Below, piece by piece: positions 10,787 to 20,499 of a stretch of DNA of 64,000 nucleotides (positions are counted from its first letter, which is position 1; the number at the start of each line of letters is the position of its first letter). The position numbers and the translations under genes are program-made. The notes beneath the pieces were generated by a model. It did not search any database and was not told the DNA's origin. It saw only the letters and a program-made list of their open reading frames with translations. Source of the stretch: Vibrio sp. JC009. GTDB lineage: Bacteria > Pseudomonadota > Gammaproteobacteria > Enterobacterales > Vibrionaceae. The DNA lies in assembly GCF_029016485.1 (NCBI RefSeq), contig NZ_CP092106.1:1984001-2048000 (forward strand), in the 5' to 3' direction.

Positions 10787-10840
10787 TTTTTGTTTACACT
10801 TATAATCAATATATTAATAAGACTTGGTAGGAATTCAGTG

Positions 10841-11488
10841 ATGGAAGAAACAAAAGCGTTTAACGAAAAGAGAGCGGAAATTTATTGGTGGTTATCCAGC
10901 CTTTTTGCCAAAGAACTAACTCAAAAAGAGCTTGATGCTTATCAGACACCGGAAATACGTTCATTTTTATCCGGCCTTGGTGAAAATGAGATCTTAAAAC
11001 CATCAGTCGACAGACTGACAGATGCACTGAACCGCCTGCAGGACAGAGAAGACGCACAACTAGAGCTTGCTGCTGACTTTTGTGACCTGTTCCTGAAATC
11101 AGATAAGGGCGGAGCACTACCTTATGCTTCACTGTATATCGGTGACTCTGGCCTTTTGAACGATAAACCCGCTCAGGAAATGGCCGAGCTGATGCAGAAA
11201 AAAGGCATCGCCATTCAGGAAGGCTTAAATGAGCCAGCTGACCATATTGCTCTGGAATTAGACTTCCTGGGCAACATGATTATCCGTTCCAACGAGCTGG
11301 AAAAGCTGGAACATATTAATGACGCGCTTATTGAGCAAAAAGCCTTTATCGAAAAATATATGCTGAGCTGGTTCCCTCAATTTAGCGAGAAGTGCCAGAA
11401 GTTTGATGAATTTGGTTTTTATGCCAGCGTCGCAGCCTTTCTTGTGGACTTCTGCAAACTGGATTGTACATACTTAGGCGGTGAATAG
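10841..11488 (+). CDS. torD: TorD molybdoenzyme chaperone
   Basis: All-helical cytoplasmic chaperone that binds apo-TorA and its twin-arginine signal before molybdenum cofactor insertion. The start at 10841 ([18 protein letters not shown]) follows GTAGGAAT at 8-nt spacing, giving 215 residues; an in-frame start 17 codons earlier lacks a ribosome site. Family features include [16 protein letters not shown] at the N-terminus, LPYASLY near 100 and the [12 protein letters not shown] motif near 133. Its reductase partner is not in the window, so torD is separated from torA here. Confidence 0.87.
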   Translation: MEETKAFNEKRAEIYWWLSSLFAKELTQKELDAYQTPEIRSFLSGLGENEILKPSVDRLTDALNRLQDREDAQLELAADFCDLFLKSDKGGALPYASLYIGDSGLLNDKPAQEMAELMQKKGIAIQEGLNEPADHIALELDFLGNMIIRSNELEKLEHINDALIEQKAFIEKYMLSWFPQFSEKCQKFDEFGFYASVAAFLVDFCKLDCTYLGGE

Positions 11489-11513
11489 TACCCATTAAGT
11501 ATATTTGTGAAGA

Positions 11514-11626
11514 AACGCCCGTTTAGGGCGTTGTCTGCCGAAGCAAATAGGTCTAAAATCGGGGCCGCAATCGATAAAATATGAATCTTGCTGCAAACCG
11601 CTATCACTTTTAATAGCGGTTTTTGT
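11514..11626 (+). terminator. hairpin plus rho-independent terminator between torD and purR (possible small RNA)
   Basis: A 7-bp hairpin (AACGCCC/GGGCGTT, 11514-11532) is followed after 62 nt by a strong terminator: 10-bp stem AAACCGCTAT/ATAGCGGTTT at 11595-11622, then T-rich DNA. The terminator is more than 100 bp past the torD stop, farther than usual, so the stretch may be a stable 3'UTR or a small RNA of about 100-120 nt. No clear promoter was found. Confidence 0.7.
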
Positions 11627-11711
11627 GTTTTAATCACAACTCAACCTACTGTTGATAATACTATAATAAACACAAACCATTTGATGTTGGCAGCATACAC
11701 AGGACAAATTT

Positions 11712-12716
11712 ATGGCCACAATTAAAGACGTAGCACGCCTGGCAGGTGTATCTACCACTACTGTATCCCACGTTATAAATAAAACCCGTTTTGTTGCTGA
11801 AACCACCCAGCAAAAAGTAATGGAAGCGGTTAAAGAATTAAATTACGCACCAAGTGCTGTTGCACGCAGCCTTAAGTGTAACTCAACCCGTACCGTGGGC
11901 ATGCTGGTAACTCAGTCAACTAACCCTTTCCTTGCTGAAGTTGTCGATGGCTTTGAAAGCTACTGCTACCGTCAGGGCTATACGCTGATCCTGTGTAATA
12001 CCGGCGGTATCTACGAGAAACAGCGTGATTACATCCGAATGCTGGCAGAAAAGCGCGTTGACGGCATTTTTGTTCTCTGTAGCGACCTGACTCCTGAGCT
12101 TCAGGAAATGATTGAAGGCCTGACTGATATTCCTAAAGTGATTATGGACTGGGGCCATGGCGAATCACTGTCAGATAAGATTATCGATAACTCAGAAGAG
12201 GGTGGCTACCTTGCGACCAAATATCTGATAGAGCGGGGCCACGAAAATATTTTCTGCCTGAGCGGTTTCAGAGACAGAACGCTTTGCATTGAGCGTATTC
12301 AGGGTTATAAGCGCGCTCTTGACGAGTTTAATATTGAGTTTAACGAAAAGAACATTCTTGAAGGTAACTTTGAGTGTGATACTGCCGTTGAAGCCGCTGA
12401 TAAGATTCTGGCGATGGAAAACAGACCAACAGCCGTTTTCTGTTTCAACGATATTATGGCGCTAGGGCTGATGAGCCGCCTGCAGGAAAAAGGCATTCGC
12501 ATTCCGGAAGACATCTCTGTGATCGGTTATGACAATATCGACCTTGCAGCCTACTACTCTCCACCGCTAACGACTGTGCACCAGCCAAAACGCCGTGTAG
12601 GTAAAACCGCGTTTGAAATTCTGCTGGAGAGAATCAAAAACAAGGAGCATGAGCGTCGTATTTTTGAGATGCACCCTGAAATAATCTCGCGTAAGAGTGT
12701 TTTGGTTCGTAACTGA
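11712..12716 (+). CDS. purR: purine repressor PurR (LacI family)
   Basis: LacI-type repressor that binds purine biosynthesis operators when loaded with hypoxanthine or guanine. The 334 residues comprise an N-terminal helix-turn-helix ([21 protein letters not shown], residues about 3-23), a hinge helix (PSAVARSLK near 50) and a periplasmic-binding-type effector domain ([18 protein letters not shown] from about 65; [20 protein letters not shown] near 275). The start is conventional. The gene stands alone, with terminators on both sides. Confidence 0.94.
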   Translation: MATIKDVARLAGVSTTTVSHVINKTRFVAETTQQKVMEAVKELNYAPSAVARSLKCNSTRTVGMLVTQSTNPFLAEVVDGFESYCYRQGYTLILCNTGGIYEKQRDYIRMLAEKRVDGIFVLCSDLTPELQEMIEGLTDIPKVIMDWGHGESLSDKIIDNSEEGGYLATKYLIERGHENIFCLSGFRDRTLCIERIQGYKRALDEFNIEFNEKNILEGNFECDTAVEAADKILAMENRPTAVFCFNDIMALGLMSRLQEKGIRIPEDISVIGYDNIDLAAYYSPPLTTVHQPKRRVGKTAFEILLERIKNKEHERRIFEMHPEIISRKSVLVRN

Positions 12717-12773
12717 GTTGTTAAATAAAAAGAGTTTCTGTTAAATATCTCACCCAATATTACCTATCTTTTT

Positions 12774-12825
12774 TGAACAAAGATCACGTTAACCATCAAA
12801 TAGCGTGATCTTTGTTCATTTTTTT
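12774..12825 (+). terminator. strong rho-independent terminator of purR
   Basis: Perfect 15-bp stem (TGAACAAAGATCACG at 12774-12788 with its complement at 12804-12818), 15-nt loop, then seven Ts. It insulates purR from the riboswitch that starts 14 bp later. Confidence 0.93.
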
Positions 12826-12838
12826 ACTATATTTATTA

Positions 12839-12952
12839 GGTCACGACCAAGGCAAACCATTTGAAAAAATGGGACGCAAAGCCACCGGCCTTAGCCTATA
12901 ATTAGTTTAACCAACTGATTTTAATAGAAAGGCAGCGGGGTTGCCGAAAGCA
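12839..12952 (+). promoter_or_regulatory. c-di-GMP-I (GEMM-I) riboswitch controlling tfoY
   Basis: The aptamer shows the hallmarks of class I: GGTCACG at the 5' side, GGCAAACC, the P1b hairpin CCATTT-GAAA-AAATGG with its GAAA tetraloop, the invariant GGGACGCAAAGCC, CCGGCCT, and the 3' half AGGCAGCGGGGTTGCCG. It closely resembles the structurally solved V. cholerae Vc2 aptamer, which also lies upstream of the tfoX-like gene VC1722 (tfoY). Downstream, a 9-bp hairpin (12963-12971 with 12982-12990) sits inside AAATTAGC/GCTAATTT (12952-12959 with 13011-13018). This can serve as the expression platform before the tfoY start at 13067. Confidence 0.95.
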
Positions 12953-13066
12953 AATTAGCATTCAGAAAACGCGAGTTTTACCGTTTTCTGACAACAGATC
13001 ACATAGATTTGCTAATTTTCTCGGAAACAAATTGGTTGAAGCAATTTTTAACCCGAGACAAGCACC

Positions 13067-13654
13067 ATGGATAAACCAGTATTAAAAGATTCACTCAGAC
13101 TTTTCGAACATTTTGGTAAAGTCAAATCACGTTCAATGTTTGGTGGATTTGGCATTTTTGTTGATGAGACGATGTTTGCTCTTGTCGTAAATGATGCCCT
13201 TCATATTCGCTCAAACGATTCTACAATTGAAGAATTCAAAGCTGCTGGCTATAAGCCTTATGTTTATAAGAAGCGTGGATTCCCGGTTGTTACAAAATAC
13301 TTCGCACTTCCGCAGGACTTTTGGGATGACACTAACGACATCCTGAAAATTGCTGAGCATGCCCTAAATCTCGCTAAGGAAGAAAAGGCACACCAGGCAG
13401 AGGAAAAACCAACCCGCCTGAAAGACCTTCCAAACCTGCGTCTGGGCACAGAACGCATGCTAAAAAAGGCCGGGATTAATTCCGTAGCCGAACTAAGACA
13501 AGCTGGCTCTGTTGGCGCATTTAAAGCGATCAAACAGACAAACTCAACCGTTAGCCTTGAACTGCTTTGGGCGCTGGAAGGCGCACTAAAAGGCAAGCAC
13601 TGGTCTGTGATTACTAAAGAACGCAGAGATGAGTTGATGAGTAAGCTGGACTAG
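13067..13654 (+). CDS. tfoY: TfoY, TfoX/Sxy-family regulator
   Basis: Regulator of the TfoX/Sxy family; in V. cholerae TfoY drives motility and type VI secretion and responds to c-di-GMP. The 195 residues comprise a TfoX N-terminal domain ([20 protein letters not shown], 21-40) and a TfoX C-terminal helix-hairpin-helix-like domain ([20 protein letters not shown], from about 118). The ribosome site (GAGACA) is weak, in keeping with control through the 5' leader. The c-di-GMP-I riboswitch just upstream identifies this as TfoY rather than TfoX. Confidence 0.93.
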   Translation: MDKPVLKDSLRLFEHFGKVKSRSMFGGFGIFVDETMFALVVNDALHIRSNDSTIEEFKAAGYKPYVYKKRGFPVVTKYFALPQDFWDDTNDILKIAEHALNLAKEEKAHQAEEKPTRLKDLPNLRLGTERMLKKAGINSVAELRQAGSVGAFKAIKQTNSTVSLELLWALEGALKGKHWSVITKERRDELMSKLD

Positions 13655-13682
13655 TGTTTCAACTTCTCAGCTAACTGAACAT

Positions 13683-13719
13683 AAAACCGCTGTCACCAAA
13701 CAGCGGTTTTTATTTTTTT
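13683..13719 (+). terminator. rho-independent terminator of tfoY
   Basis: 10-bp stem AAAACCGCTG/CAGCGGTTTT (13683-13692 with 13701-13710), 8-nt loop, followed by TATTTTTTT, 28 bp after the tfoY stop. Confidence 0.9.
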
Positions 13720-13804
13720 ATGAAATAAAAACCGCTCCGCCCCTGTCCTTATATCCATGTGACCTAAAAAAGCTATAATGCTCCATTATGATCTGGAAGA
13801 TATT

Positions 13805-14491
13805 ATGAATAAAAAACTGATTATCGGCCTGCTGCTTCTGCTTGTTATCATCACCCTTGCCACCCAGTTTGGTCAACACCTGACTCTGGAAAATGCAAAA
13901 CAGCAACAGGCGCTGTTAGCGGAGTATATTGAAGCCAACAAAGTTTCAGCTGCACTTATCTACTTTCTGGCCTATGTGGTGGTTACAGCCTTCTCTATTC
14001 CGGGAGCGGCAGTGGTAACATTGCTGGGAGCGGCGCTGTTTGGCTTCTCACTAAGCCTTTTGCTGGTCTCGTTTGCAAGTACATTGGGAGCGACATTTGC
14101 GTTTCTCAGCAGCCGCTATCTGCTGAAAGACTGGGTTCAGACTAAATTTGGCGGAAAACTGCATGCAATAAATAAGGGTGTCGAAAAGGACGGCTCATTT
14201 TACCTCTTCTCGCTAAGGCTGATCCCTGTGTTTCCATTTTTCCTGATAAACCTGCTTATGGGACTGACACCGATTTCAACCCTGCGTTTTTATCTGGTCA
14301 GTCAGTTGGGTATGCTTCCCGGCACAATGGTTTACCTTAACGCTGGTACTCAACTGGCAACAATAGACAGCCTTTCAGGTATTGTCTCGCCAAATGTGCT
14401 GATCTCTTTTGCCCTGCTGGGCCTGTTCCCTATTCTGGCAAAGTGGATTATGGCCAGAGTTAAACCGGGAAAAGGCGTACAGCAGGGGTAA
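13805..14491 (+). CDS. TVP38/TMEM64 (VTT/DedA-like) membrane protein
   Basis: Inner-membrane protein of the VTT (SNARE-associated) family, relatives of DedA proteins implicated in lipid scrambling or membrane homeostasis; the substrate here is unknown. The start at 13805 follows GGAAG at good spacing, giving 228 residues. A first membrane helix (about 5-25) precedes the VTT core: SIPGAAVVTLLGAALFGF near 75, GATFAFLSSRYL near 105, and FSLRLIPVFPFFLINLLMGL near 145-165 with its re-entrant-loop prolines. A last helix lies near 195-215. It runs tail-to-tail with the next gene, 10 bp apart. Confidence 0.85.
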   Translation: MNKKLIIGLLLLLVIITLATQFGQHLTLENAKQQQALLAEYIEANKVSAALIYFLAYVVVTAFSIPGAAVVTLLGAALFGFSLSLLLVSFASTLGATFAFLSSRYLLKDWVQTKFGGKLHAINKGVEKDGSFYLFSLRLIPVFPFFLINLLMGLTPISTLRFYLVSQLGMLPGTMVYLNAGTQLATIDSLSGIVSPNVLISFALLGLFPILAKWIMARVKPGKGVQQG

Positions 14492-14501
14492 TATGCGGGT
14501 C

Positions 14502-15185
14502 TTACTTAATATTTTTAGGTAAGACGCCGTTTTTTCTTAATAGCTTAAAGCTTCCGTATTTTAGCTTCTCAAGCCAGATATTGTCGCCCTTTTGTAAAAA
14601 GAAGCACTCCATTTCGTCTTCTTTACCTTTCGCCACAAAGAAGTGTAAGGTGCCCTCTTCAATTTGAGTTTTCTTATAACCCCTTATGTGCACCTGCTTT
14701 GCTCTCTGCTTGGACAGATAATCATACTGCTCCTTGGGGCCGCCATTTTTTAGATCTAAGGTAATTTGATACAAGAGTGGCACATAAGGGTATGCACCTT
14801 CAGCATCTTTTTCGAACTCTTCCTTTTTATTGTTTTTGCCATTCACAAACTGTTTCTGTGAAAAATCCCAGTCATAAGCCTTTTTCTTGGAGCCGACTTT
14901 CTGTTTGTAACTGGTCTGTACCGGAACCAGTAAATCACCGTTTCTGATATATGAACCACGCTCTTTCAGGTCAGCCTTTATCCACATAAAGGAGCCCTTT
15001 GCATTCGTTTCGTAGTTACAGTTCTGTTTCTCACACTTGGCAAGCATGGTGGCATGGCCCAACGTCAGCGGACCAAACCCGACGACAAACTCCCCGTTAA
15101 ACGCATCATAAGCAATGGCGCTTGCATGAAATGGAGCTGCTATCAGAGACAATACCCCAATTTTTTTTATTGTGTTTCTTAACAT
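14502..15185 (-). CDS. secreted DUF3108-like protein
   Basis: Probably a periplasmic protein. Starting at the third in-frame Met (MLRNTIKKIGVLSLIAAPFHASA) gives a clean signal peptide and a 227-residue precursor; two upstream Mets would add 14 or 5 residues. The mature part is beta-rich (AYDAFNGEFVVGFGPLTLGHA near the start, then alternating charged strands), consistent with the DUF3108 beta-barrel-like fold. A CEKQNC pair near residue 55 may form a disulphide. Function unknown. The DUF3108 call is by pattern only. Confidence 0.65.
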   Translation of the reverse strand: MLRNTIKKIGVLSLIAAPFHASAIAYDAFNGEFVVGFGPLTLGHATMLAKCEKQNCNYETNAKGSFMWIKADLKERGSYIRNGDLLVPVQTSYKQKVGSKKKAYDWDFSQKQFVNGKNNKKEEFEKDAEGAYPYVPLLYQITLDLKNGGPKEQYDYLSKQRAKQVHIRGYKKTQIEEGTLHFFVAKGKEDEMECFFLQKGDNIWLEKLKYGSFKLLRKNGVLPKNIK

Positions 15186-15351
15186 ATCCGTAAGACCCAT
15201 TGACCTAAATTTACTGGTGACAACCACTAGTTATCGCTCAGTTTTGTTACTCAATTTTGACACTAAAGGCAAATAAATGTTCCACTAGTTACAGTATTTC
15301 ATTATGTTATTTATACTTATATAAAATCGTCTATCAATATAAGGAAATATA

Positions 15352-16476
15352 TTGCGCTGTACTAAAGGGATTTTTATTCACCGCAACTTACAAGTTTGGG
15401 CTGAGACCAGAAGCATTTTGTCTGCACGGCGCAAAGTTTCTGTTCTGTTTCTATCATTCAGTATAGCCTACTCCCCGTTAACGGCAGCTGAAGCTGAAAT
15501 CAGTGAAGCTGCTGATACTTCATACTCACCTGAGATATTACTGGCGGAACCGGAGTCCTGGGTAGATCTAACTGAAACTTATATATCTGATACAGTGCAC
15601 GATTTCAGCTCCTTTCTGGACCATCATCTGGCAAAAGATGAAAATGAGGAAATCATTACCAACAGAAGTTACGTCAAAATCGATGCCACCTCAGTGTACA
15701 CACACCGGGATGATTATAGTTCTGACGGCAGAATAAAAGCGCGTATTCATTTACCTCATATACGGAAAAACTGGAAACTGCTTCTGGAAACTGAGCCGGA
15801 TGATTATGAATCACTGGAAAGTAAAGAGAGAGACACAGCAGCCAAAACGGCCAATGACTCTGTTGACGGAGCCATTGCCGGTGTCGATTTACCGCAAGAG
15901 CAGTATAAGTTCTGGACAAGCGATCTGGATATTGGGATAAAAATAAAACTTCCTTTCGATCCCTTCATCCGGGGAGAGATTCGTCGCGTGGAAGAGCTGT
16001 CAGAAAACTGGACAGGACAATTCAAGCAACGCGTTTTCCATTTTCATTCCATTGGTTCCGGCACCCTTAGCGAGCTTAGCTTCTATTACGCCGTGAACGA
16101 AGATGAATCCGATATTATTACCGCCACATCCAGTGCTCAATACCTGCATGAAGACCATAGCTGGGAGTTACTGCAACAGTTTGTCTATTCCGACCGGCTT
16201 AATGACCGGCACCTGCTGGAACACGCCATAGGCTTGTCTGCCAACCCGGATGAGGATGAGAAAATAACAAACTACTGGATATCGACATCGTGGCGTCAAA
16301 AGCTTTATAAAGACTGGCTCTATCTTTACGTAACTCCGGAGATCGAGTTTCCCAGAACATACGACTACAAAATCAACCCAGGGGTGATGCTTCAGGTTGA
16401 GGCCTATTTTACCAAGAAAAGGGATATCAACCGGTTAAACAGAAGTATCCCTAAATCCACCAGAAGGCTTAACTAA
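15352..16476 (+). CDS. exported protein of unknown function
   Basis: I do not recognise this family. The 374 residues start at a TTG codon with AAGGA 6 nt upstream; no ATG choice is better. An extended basic n-region leads to a signal-like segment VSVLFLSFSIAYSPLTAAEA (about 29-48). The mature part is acidic at first, then has alternating strands with aromatic ends (KFWTSDLDIGIKIKLPF, YLYVTPEIEFPRTYDY), suggesting an outer-membrane or periplasmic beta structure. It faces the hydrolase gene tail-to-tail with a 1-bp gap. No operon partner. Confidence 0.7.
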   Translation: MRCTKGIFIHRNLQVWAETRSILSARRKVSVLFLSFSIAYSPLTAAEAEISEAADTSYSPEILLAEPESWVDLTETYISDTVHDFSSFLDHHLAKDENEEIITNRSYVKIDATSVYTHRDDYSSDGRIKARIHLPHIRKNWKLLLETEPDDYESLESKERDTAAKTANDSVDGAIAGVDLPQEQYKFWTSDLDIGIKIKLPFDPFIRGEIRRVEELSENWTGQFKQRVFHFHSIGSGTLSELSFYYAVNEDESDIITATSSAQYLHEDHSWELLQQFVYSDRLNDRHLLEHAIGLSANPDEDEKITNYWISTSWRQKLYKDWLYLYVTPEIEFPRTYDYKINPGVMLQVEAYFTKKRDINRLNRSIPKSTRRLN

Positions 16477-16477
16477 T

Positions 16478-17275
16478 CTAGCCGCTAACCCGCTGGATAA
16501 ACTCAATAGAGTGCTTATTAAACTCGTCCGGTCTTTCTACATTGCAAACATGACCACACTGGGGGATCTCACGCAGAAAGCTCTGACTATGCGAATTAAC
16601 CATCTCCCGCACAGGCTGGATAAACATATAGTCCTTATCCCCCATCAGATAAAGCGTCGGTATAGGCAGTTCTTTATCCTTGAAATAACGCATCAAAGGA
16701 TTTACCTCTGCAGCAAGAATAAACCAGCGCTTAAACTCTTTCTGACACAGCTTTTTCGCTTCTGAAACGAACAGGAGCCTGGACTCCTTCTGGTTGCGCT
16801 GCGGCATAACAATGTAGGCAAACAGGCGGTAGAGCCACATGTAAGGGACAATATGTTTACTGAGATTACCAAGCCTGACCAGAACCTGAGAGCGGGTATT
16901 TAACCGGGTAACCGCTCCGCCAAGAACCATGGAACGAACCCTTCCGGTGGCCAACTCCGCAATATTGCGCACGATAATGGTCCCCAGAGACATTCCGACA
17001 AAGTGTGCAGAATGGATCTTAAGGTGGTCCAGTACCTTAAGTACATCCATGGTGACTTCTTTAAAGGTGTAGCGGTTAGTGATAATACCCTTGATAAAAT
17101 CAGAAGAGCGCCCGTGTCCGCGAAGGTCCACCAGCAGCAGGTTGAAGTGTTGTTTATAGGCCTTTATCTGCTTAAACCAGATAGAAGAACTGCCGCCGGC
17201 TCCATGCACAAATACCACCCATTCTTTACTGGTTGGATGAATATAGGTTTTGTGGAACAACAGACTCTCTGACAT
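16478..17275 (-). CDS. alpha/beta hydrolase
   Basis: Alpha/beta-fold hydrolase of unknown substrate. The oxyanion region is HGAGGSSSIW (near 25), followed by LRGHGRS (near 55), the nucleophile elbow GMSLGT (Ser near 95), the acid in LMGDKDYM (near 215) and the catalytic His in QCGHVCNVE (near 243). The start is taken at MSESLLFHKTYIHP (265 residues); an earlier ATG 13 codons upstream is possible, and neither has a strong ribosome site. No signal peptide. It lies downstream of topA's divergent region but is not obviously linked in function. Confidence 0.82.
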   Translation of the reverse strand: MSESLLFHKTYIHPTSKEWVVFVHGAGGSSSIWFKQIKAYKQHFNLLLVDLRGHGRSSDFIKGIITNRYTFKEVTMDVLKVLDHLKIHSAHFVGMSLGTIIVRNIAELATGRVRSMVLGGAVTRLNTRSQVLVRLGNLSKHIVPYMWLYRLFAYIVMPQRNQKESRLLFVSEAKKLCQKEFKRWFILAAEVNPLMRYFKDKELPIPTLYLMGDKDYMFIQPVREMVNSHSQSFLREIPQCGHVCNVERPDEFNKHSIEFIQRVSG

Positions 17276-17397
17276 AACTTTATCTAATTGGTAAATGGCT
17301 GATGAGCTTATCATAACTATAGCCGTTCAAATCAAGTAAAACTCGCGAACCGGCTCTATTTTTGTTGGTTTGGATAAATATTGCTCTCTGCTTGGTC

Positions 17398-17424
17398 GCA
17401 AAAAAGGCAGCCTGTGGCTGCCTT
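17398..17424 (-). terminator. rho-independent terminator of topA
   Basis: On the minus strand a 9-bp stem (AAGGCAGCC/GGCTGCCTT, 17404-17424) with a 3-nt loop is followed by a T-run, 20 bp after the topA stop. Confidence 0.88.
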
Positions 17425-17443
17425 CCGTAGAGTCCTGTTGACG

Positions 17444-20071
17444 TTATTTTTTAGGTTTCTTACGCTTATCCGTAATTTCCCATTTGCCGTCAATGTACAG
17501 ACCTGTCCATCCTGATGGTTTACCATCGATCTCGGAACGCACATAGTTCTCTTTAGACTTACGGCTAAAGCGAACTACCGTCGGACGGCCATCTGGATCC
17601 TCCGTCGGCGCCTCTGTCAGGTACATAAACTTCGGAGAGATTCGGTCTTTGAATCTTACAAGTTCTTCAACCAGTGGCGCTCTTGTCTCACGCGATTTAG
17701 GGAAGTTACTTGCTGCCATAAACAGGCCGGAAGCACCATCTCGCAGAACAAAGTAAGCGTCTGAATTTTCACACGGCAGTTCAGGGAAGTGAACCGGGTC
17801 TTCCTTAGGAGGAGCCACTTCACCGTTTTTCAGAATCTTACGGGTGTTCTTACAGGTCTCGCTGGTACAGTCCATATACTTACCAAAGCGACCGTTTTTC
17901 AGAACCATATCCGAGCCACATTTGTCACATTCAACAACCGGACCATCATAGCCTTTCGCTTTGAACTCACCGTACTCAACCACATAACCGTCACAGTTTG
18001 GATTGTTACCACAGACATGCATCTTACGCTTGTCATCAATCAGGTAAGCATCCATTGCGGTTTCACACTTAGGACAACGCTTCTTAGCACGAAGTGCCGC
18101 TGTTTCAACATCCTCTTCCAGAACATTGATGATGCCTTCTTCGTCACCCAGGTTAATGGTTGTCTTACAGCGTTCTTTCGGTGGCAGAGCATACCCAGAA
18201 CAGCCCAGGAATACACCTGTTGAAGCAGTACGGATGCCCATTGGGCGACCACAGGTCGGACACTCAATATCAGTCAGTACGATATTGTTTGGCTTCATAC
18301 CGCCCTGCTCTTCATCCATCTCAGCGGTTTCCAACTGACCGGTGAAGTCACTAAAGAAATCATCCAGAACGCCTTTCCAGTTCGCATCACCTTCGGCAAT
18401 TTGGTCCAGTTGCTGTTCCATGCGAGCGGTGAAGTCATAGTTCATCAGGTCGTTAAAGCTGTCATCCAGGCGGTCTGTCACAATCTCGCCCATCTTCTCA
18501 GCGTAGAAACGGCGCTGATCTACCTTAACGTAGCCACGATCCTGAATGGTCGAAATGATAGATGCGTAAGTTGACGGACGGCCGATACCACGCTTCTCAA
18601 GCTCCTTAACCAGAGCCGCTTCGGTAAAGCGTGCCGGTGGCTTGGTGAAGTGCTGCTTAGGATCCAGCGCTTGCAGGTCAAGTTTATCACCCACCTGAAC
18701 TGCCGGAAGAATCTGATCTTCGTTCTTACCAACCGGACGCTGTACACGAGTCCAGCCATCAAACTTAAGAATACGGCCTTTGGCTTTCAGCGTATACTCG
18801 GCTGCTTTTACGCTCACTGTTGTTGAGTCGTACTTCGCAGGCGTCATCTGACAGGCAACAAACTGGTTCCAGATTAGCTGATACAGTTTGTGCGCATCCG
18901 CGTCCATACCCTGCAGATCATCCGCTTTTACGTCCACGTCCGATGGGCGAATCGCTTCGTGCGCTTCCTGAGCTCCCGCCTTACTGCCATACAGGTTTGG
19001 CTTCGCCGGCAGGTACTTGTCTCCGAACTCAGAACCAATAAAGCCACGTACGGCCTCTACAGCCTCGCTGCTCAGGTTAGTGGAGTCAGTACGCATATAA
19101 GTGATGTAACCACCCTCATAGAGGCGCTGAGCCAGCATCATGGTCTTTTTCACACCATAACCAAGGCGGGTACTTGCTGCCTGTTGCAGTGTGGAGGTGA
19201 TATAAGGCGCAGATGGCTTACTTGAAGTCGGTCTGTCTTCACGCTTGCAGACTTCGTAAGCGGCTTTTTCCAGAGTCGCCAGAGCCTGCTTTGCTTCATC
19301 TTCGTTAGATGGCTTGTATGCACCGCCATCCTTCTGAGCAACCAGCAGACGGAAATCGGTTTTGTCCTGAGTTTTGGTATCAGCATGGATATCCCAGAAC
19401 TCTTCCGGGATAAATGCGTTAATCTCACGCTCACGCTCAACCAGCAGCTTAACCGCCACCGACTGCACACGCCCGGCAGAAAGACCACGCGCCACTTTTT
19501 TCCATAGCAGAGGTGAGACCATAAAGCCCACAACCCTGTCCAGGAAGCGTCGCGCCTGCTGCGCATTCACGCCATCCATATTCAGGTGACCAGGTGTCTG
19601 GAAAGCCTGCTGAATGGCATTTTTAGTAATTTCGTTGAAAACAACGCGCTTATATCGCTCTTCATCACCACCGATGATCTCACGAAGGTGCCAGGCGATA
19701 GCTTCTCCTTCGCGGTCCAAATCGGTTGCGAGATAGACGTTGTCCGCGTCTTTCGCCAGTTTCTGCAGCTCGGCAACCACTTTTTCCTTGCCTGGCAGAA
19801 TCTGATAATTCGCATCCCAACCGTCGTATGGGTTGATACCCATCTTTTTAATTAGCGCGTTTTTCTCTTTCTCTTTCTTGATACGAGCCTTCTCTTCCGG
19901 ACTCATACCTTTTGTAGAAATCGCTGCTGCTTTCTGCCCGCTGCTTTGGCCGGCGGTAGGAAGGTCGCGCACATGGCCGACACTAGACTTAACAATAAAG
20001 TCTTTTCCCAGATATTTGTTTATAGTTTTAGCCTTTGCCGGCGACTCCACTATAACGAGTGACTTACCCAT
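17444..20071 (-). CDS. topA: DNA topoisomerase I
   Basis: Type IA topoisomerase that relaxes negative supercoils by passing strands through a nicked, tyrosine-linked intermediate. The start at [15 protein letters not shown] gives 875 residues (E. coli 865); an in-frame upstream start adds 17 unrelated residues. The Toprim domain has VESPAKAK and the metal motif DLDREGEA. The active-site tyrosine is Y325 in [10 protein letters not shown]. Three C-terminal zinc-ribbon repeats with Cys clusters (CPTCGRP, CPKCETA, CDKCGSD and partners) lie at about 600-740, followed by non-zinc ribbons. Next to yciN, as in E. coli. Confidence 0.97.
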   Translation of the reverse strand: MGKSLVIVESPAKAKTINKYLGKDFIVKSSVGHVRDLPTAGQSSGQKAAAISTKGMSPEEKARIKKEKEKNALIKKMGINPYDGWDANYQILPGKEKVVAELQKLAKDADNVYLATDLDREGEAIAWHLREIIGGDEERYKRVVFNEITKNAIQQAFQTPGHLNMDGVNAQQARRFLDRVVGFMVSPLLWKKVARGLSAGRVQSVAVKLLVEREREINAFIPEEFWDIHADTKTQDKTDFRLLVAQKDGGAYKPSNEDEAKQALATLEKAAYEVCKREDRPTSSKPSAPYITSTLQQAASTRLGYGVKKTMMLAQRLYEGGYITYMRTDSTNLSSEAVEAVRGFIGSEFGDKYLPAKPNLYGSKAGAQEAHEAIRPSDVDVKADDLQGMDADAHKLYQLIWNQFVACQMTPAKYDSTTVSVKAAEYTLKAKGRILKFDGWTRVQRPVGKNEDQILPAVQVGDKLDLQALDPKQHFTKPPARFTEAALVKELEKRGIGRPSTYASIISTIQDRGYVKVDQRRFYAEKMGEIVTDRLDDSFNDLMNYDFTARMEQQLDQIAEGDANWKGVLDDFFSDFTGQLETAEMDEEQGGMKPNNIVLTDIECPTCGRPMGIRTASTGVFLGCSGYALPPKERCKTTINLGDEEGIINVLEEDVETAALRAKKRCPKCETAMDAYLIDDKRKMHVCGNNPNCDGYVVEYGEFKAKGYDGPVVECDKCGSDMVLKNGRFGKYMDCTSETCKNTRKILKNGEVAPPKEDPVHFPELPCENSDAYFVLRDGASGLFMAASNFPKSRETRAPLVEELVRFKDRISPKFMYLTEAPTEDPDGRPTVVRFSRKSKENYVRSEIDGKPSGWTGLYIDGKWEITDKRKKPKK

Positions 20072-20332
20072 AATTGAACCAGACGTCCTCAGTTTCCGAT
20101 GGCTATCTTTCACGCCATGCAATACATTCTTCTTTTTTTACTATTGAGCGAGTTTTATTGCAGTGTCAACCAGTTTTTAAATTAAATATTTTGTTTGGTC
20201 GAGTTATCACCAATCTCGCAACCCCAGATTTCAGGCAGCACATCTTATCCATGGCCAGACAAATGTACACAACAACAACCCACGAATTCTGCGACAAGTC
20301 ACAAAACCAACTCCAATAGCAAATCATCTACA

Positions 20333-20428
20333 CCCCATAGCCCCATAGCCCCATAGCCCCATAGCCCCATAGCCCCATAGCCCCATAGCCCCATAGCCCC
20401 ATAGCCCCATAGCCCCATAGCCCCATAG
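20333..20428. repeat. tandem array, 12 perfect copies of CCCCATAG
   Basis: An uninterrupted 8-bp repeat, 12 copies and 96 bp, sits in the 428-bp gap between topA (start 20071, minus) and yciN (start 20500, plus), 71 bp before the yciN start. Perfect identity of all copies suggests recent slippage expansion. The rest of the gap (20072-20332 and 20429-20499) is A/T-rich, holds the two promoters by position, and shows no gene. A minus-strand open frame through the array is just the repeat translated. Confidence 0.97.
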
Positions 20429-20499
20429 CCAAGCCTACTATCGACTCCCCCAAAAAAAACCAATAAACTACCCCCCATCACAAAAAGCAGGAACTAATA

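Noticed and set aside
11670..11695. PurR operator upstream of purR (CACAAACCATTTGATG)
   Set aside because: It resembles ACGCAAACGTTTGCGT only if a base is inserted at the centre, which would break the symmetry a LacI-family dimer needs.
20333..20428. CRISPR array
   Set aside because: The units are 8 bp, directly adjacent and without spacers; no cas genes are in the window.
20299..20481. Minus-strand 60-codon open frame encoding a repeated GYGAMGLW peptide
   Set aside because: It is only the translation of the 8-bp tandem array; no ribosome site and no reason to think it is expressed.
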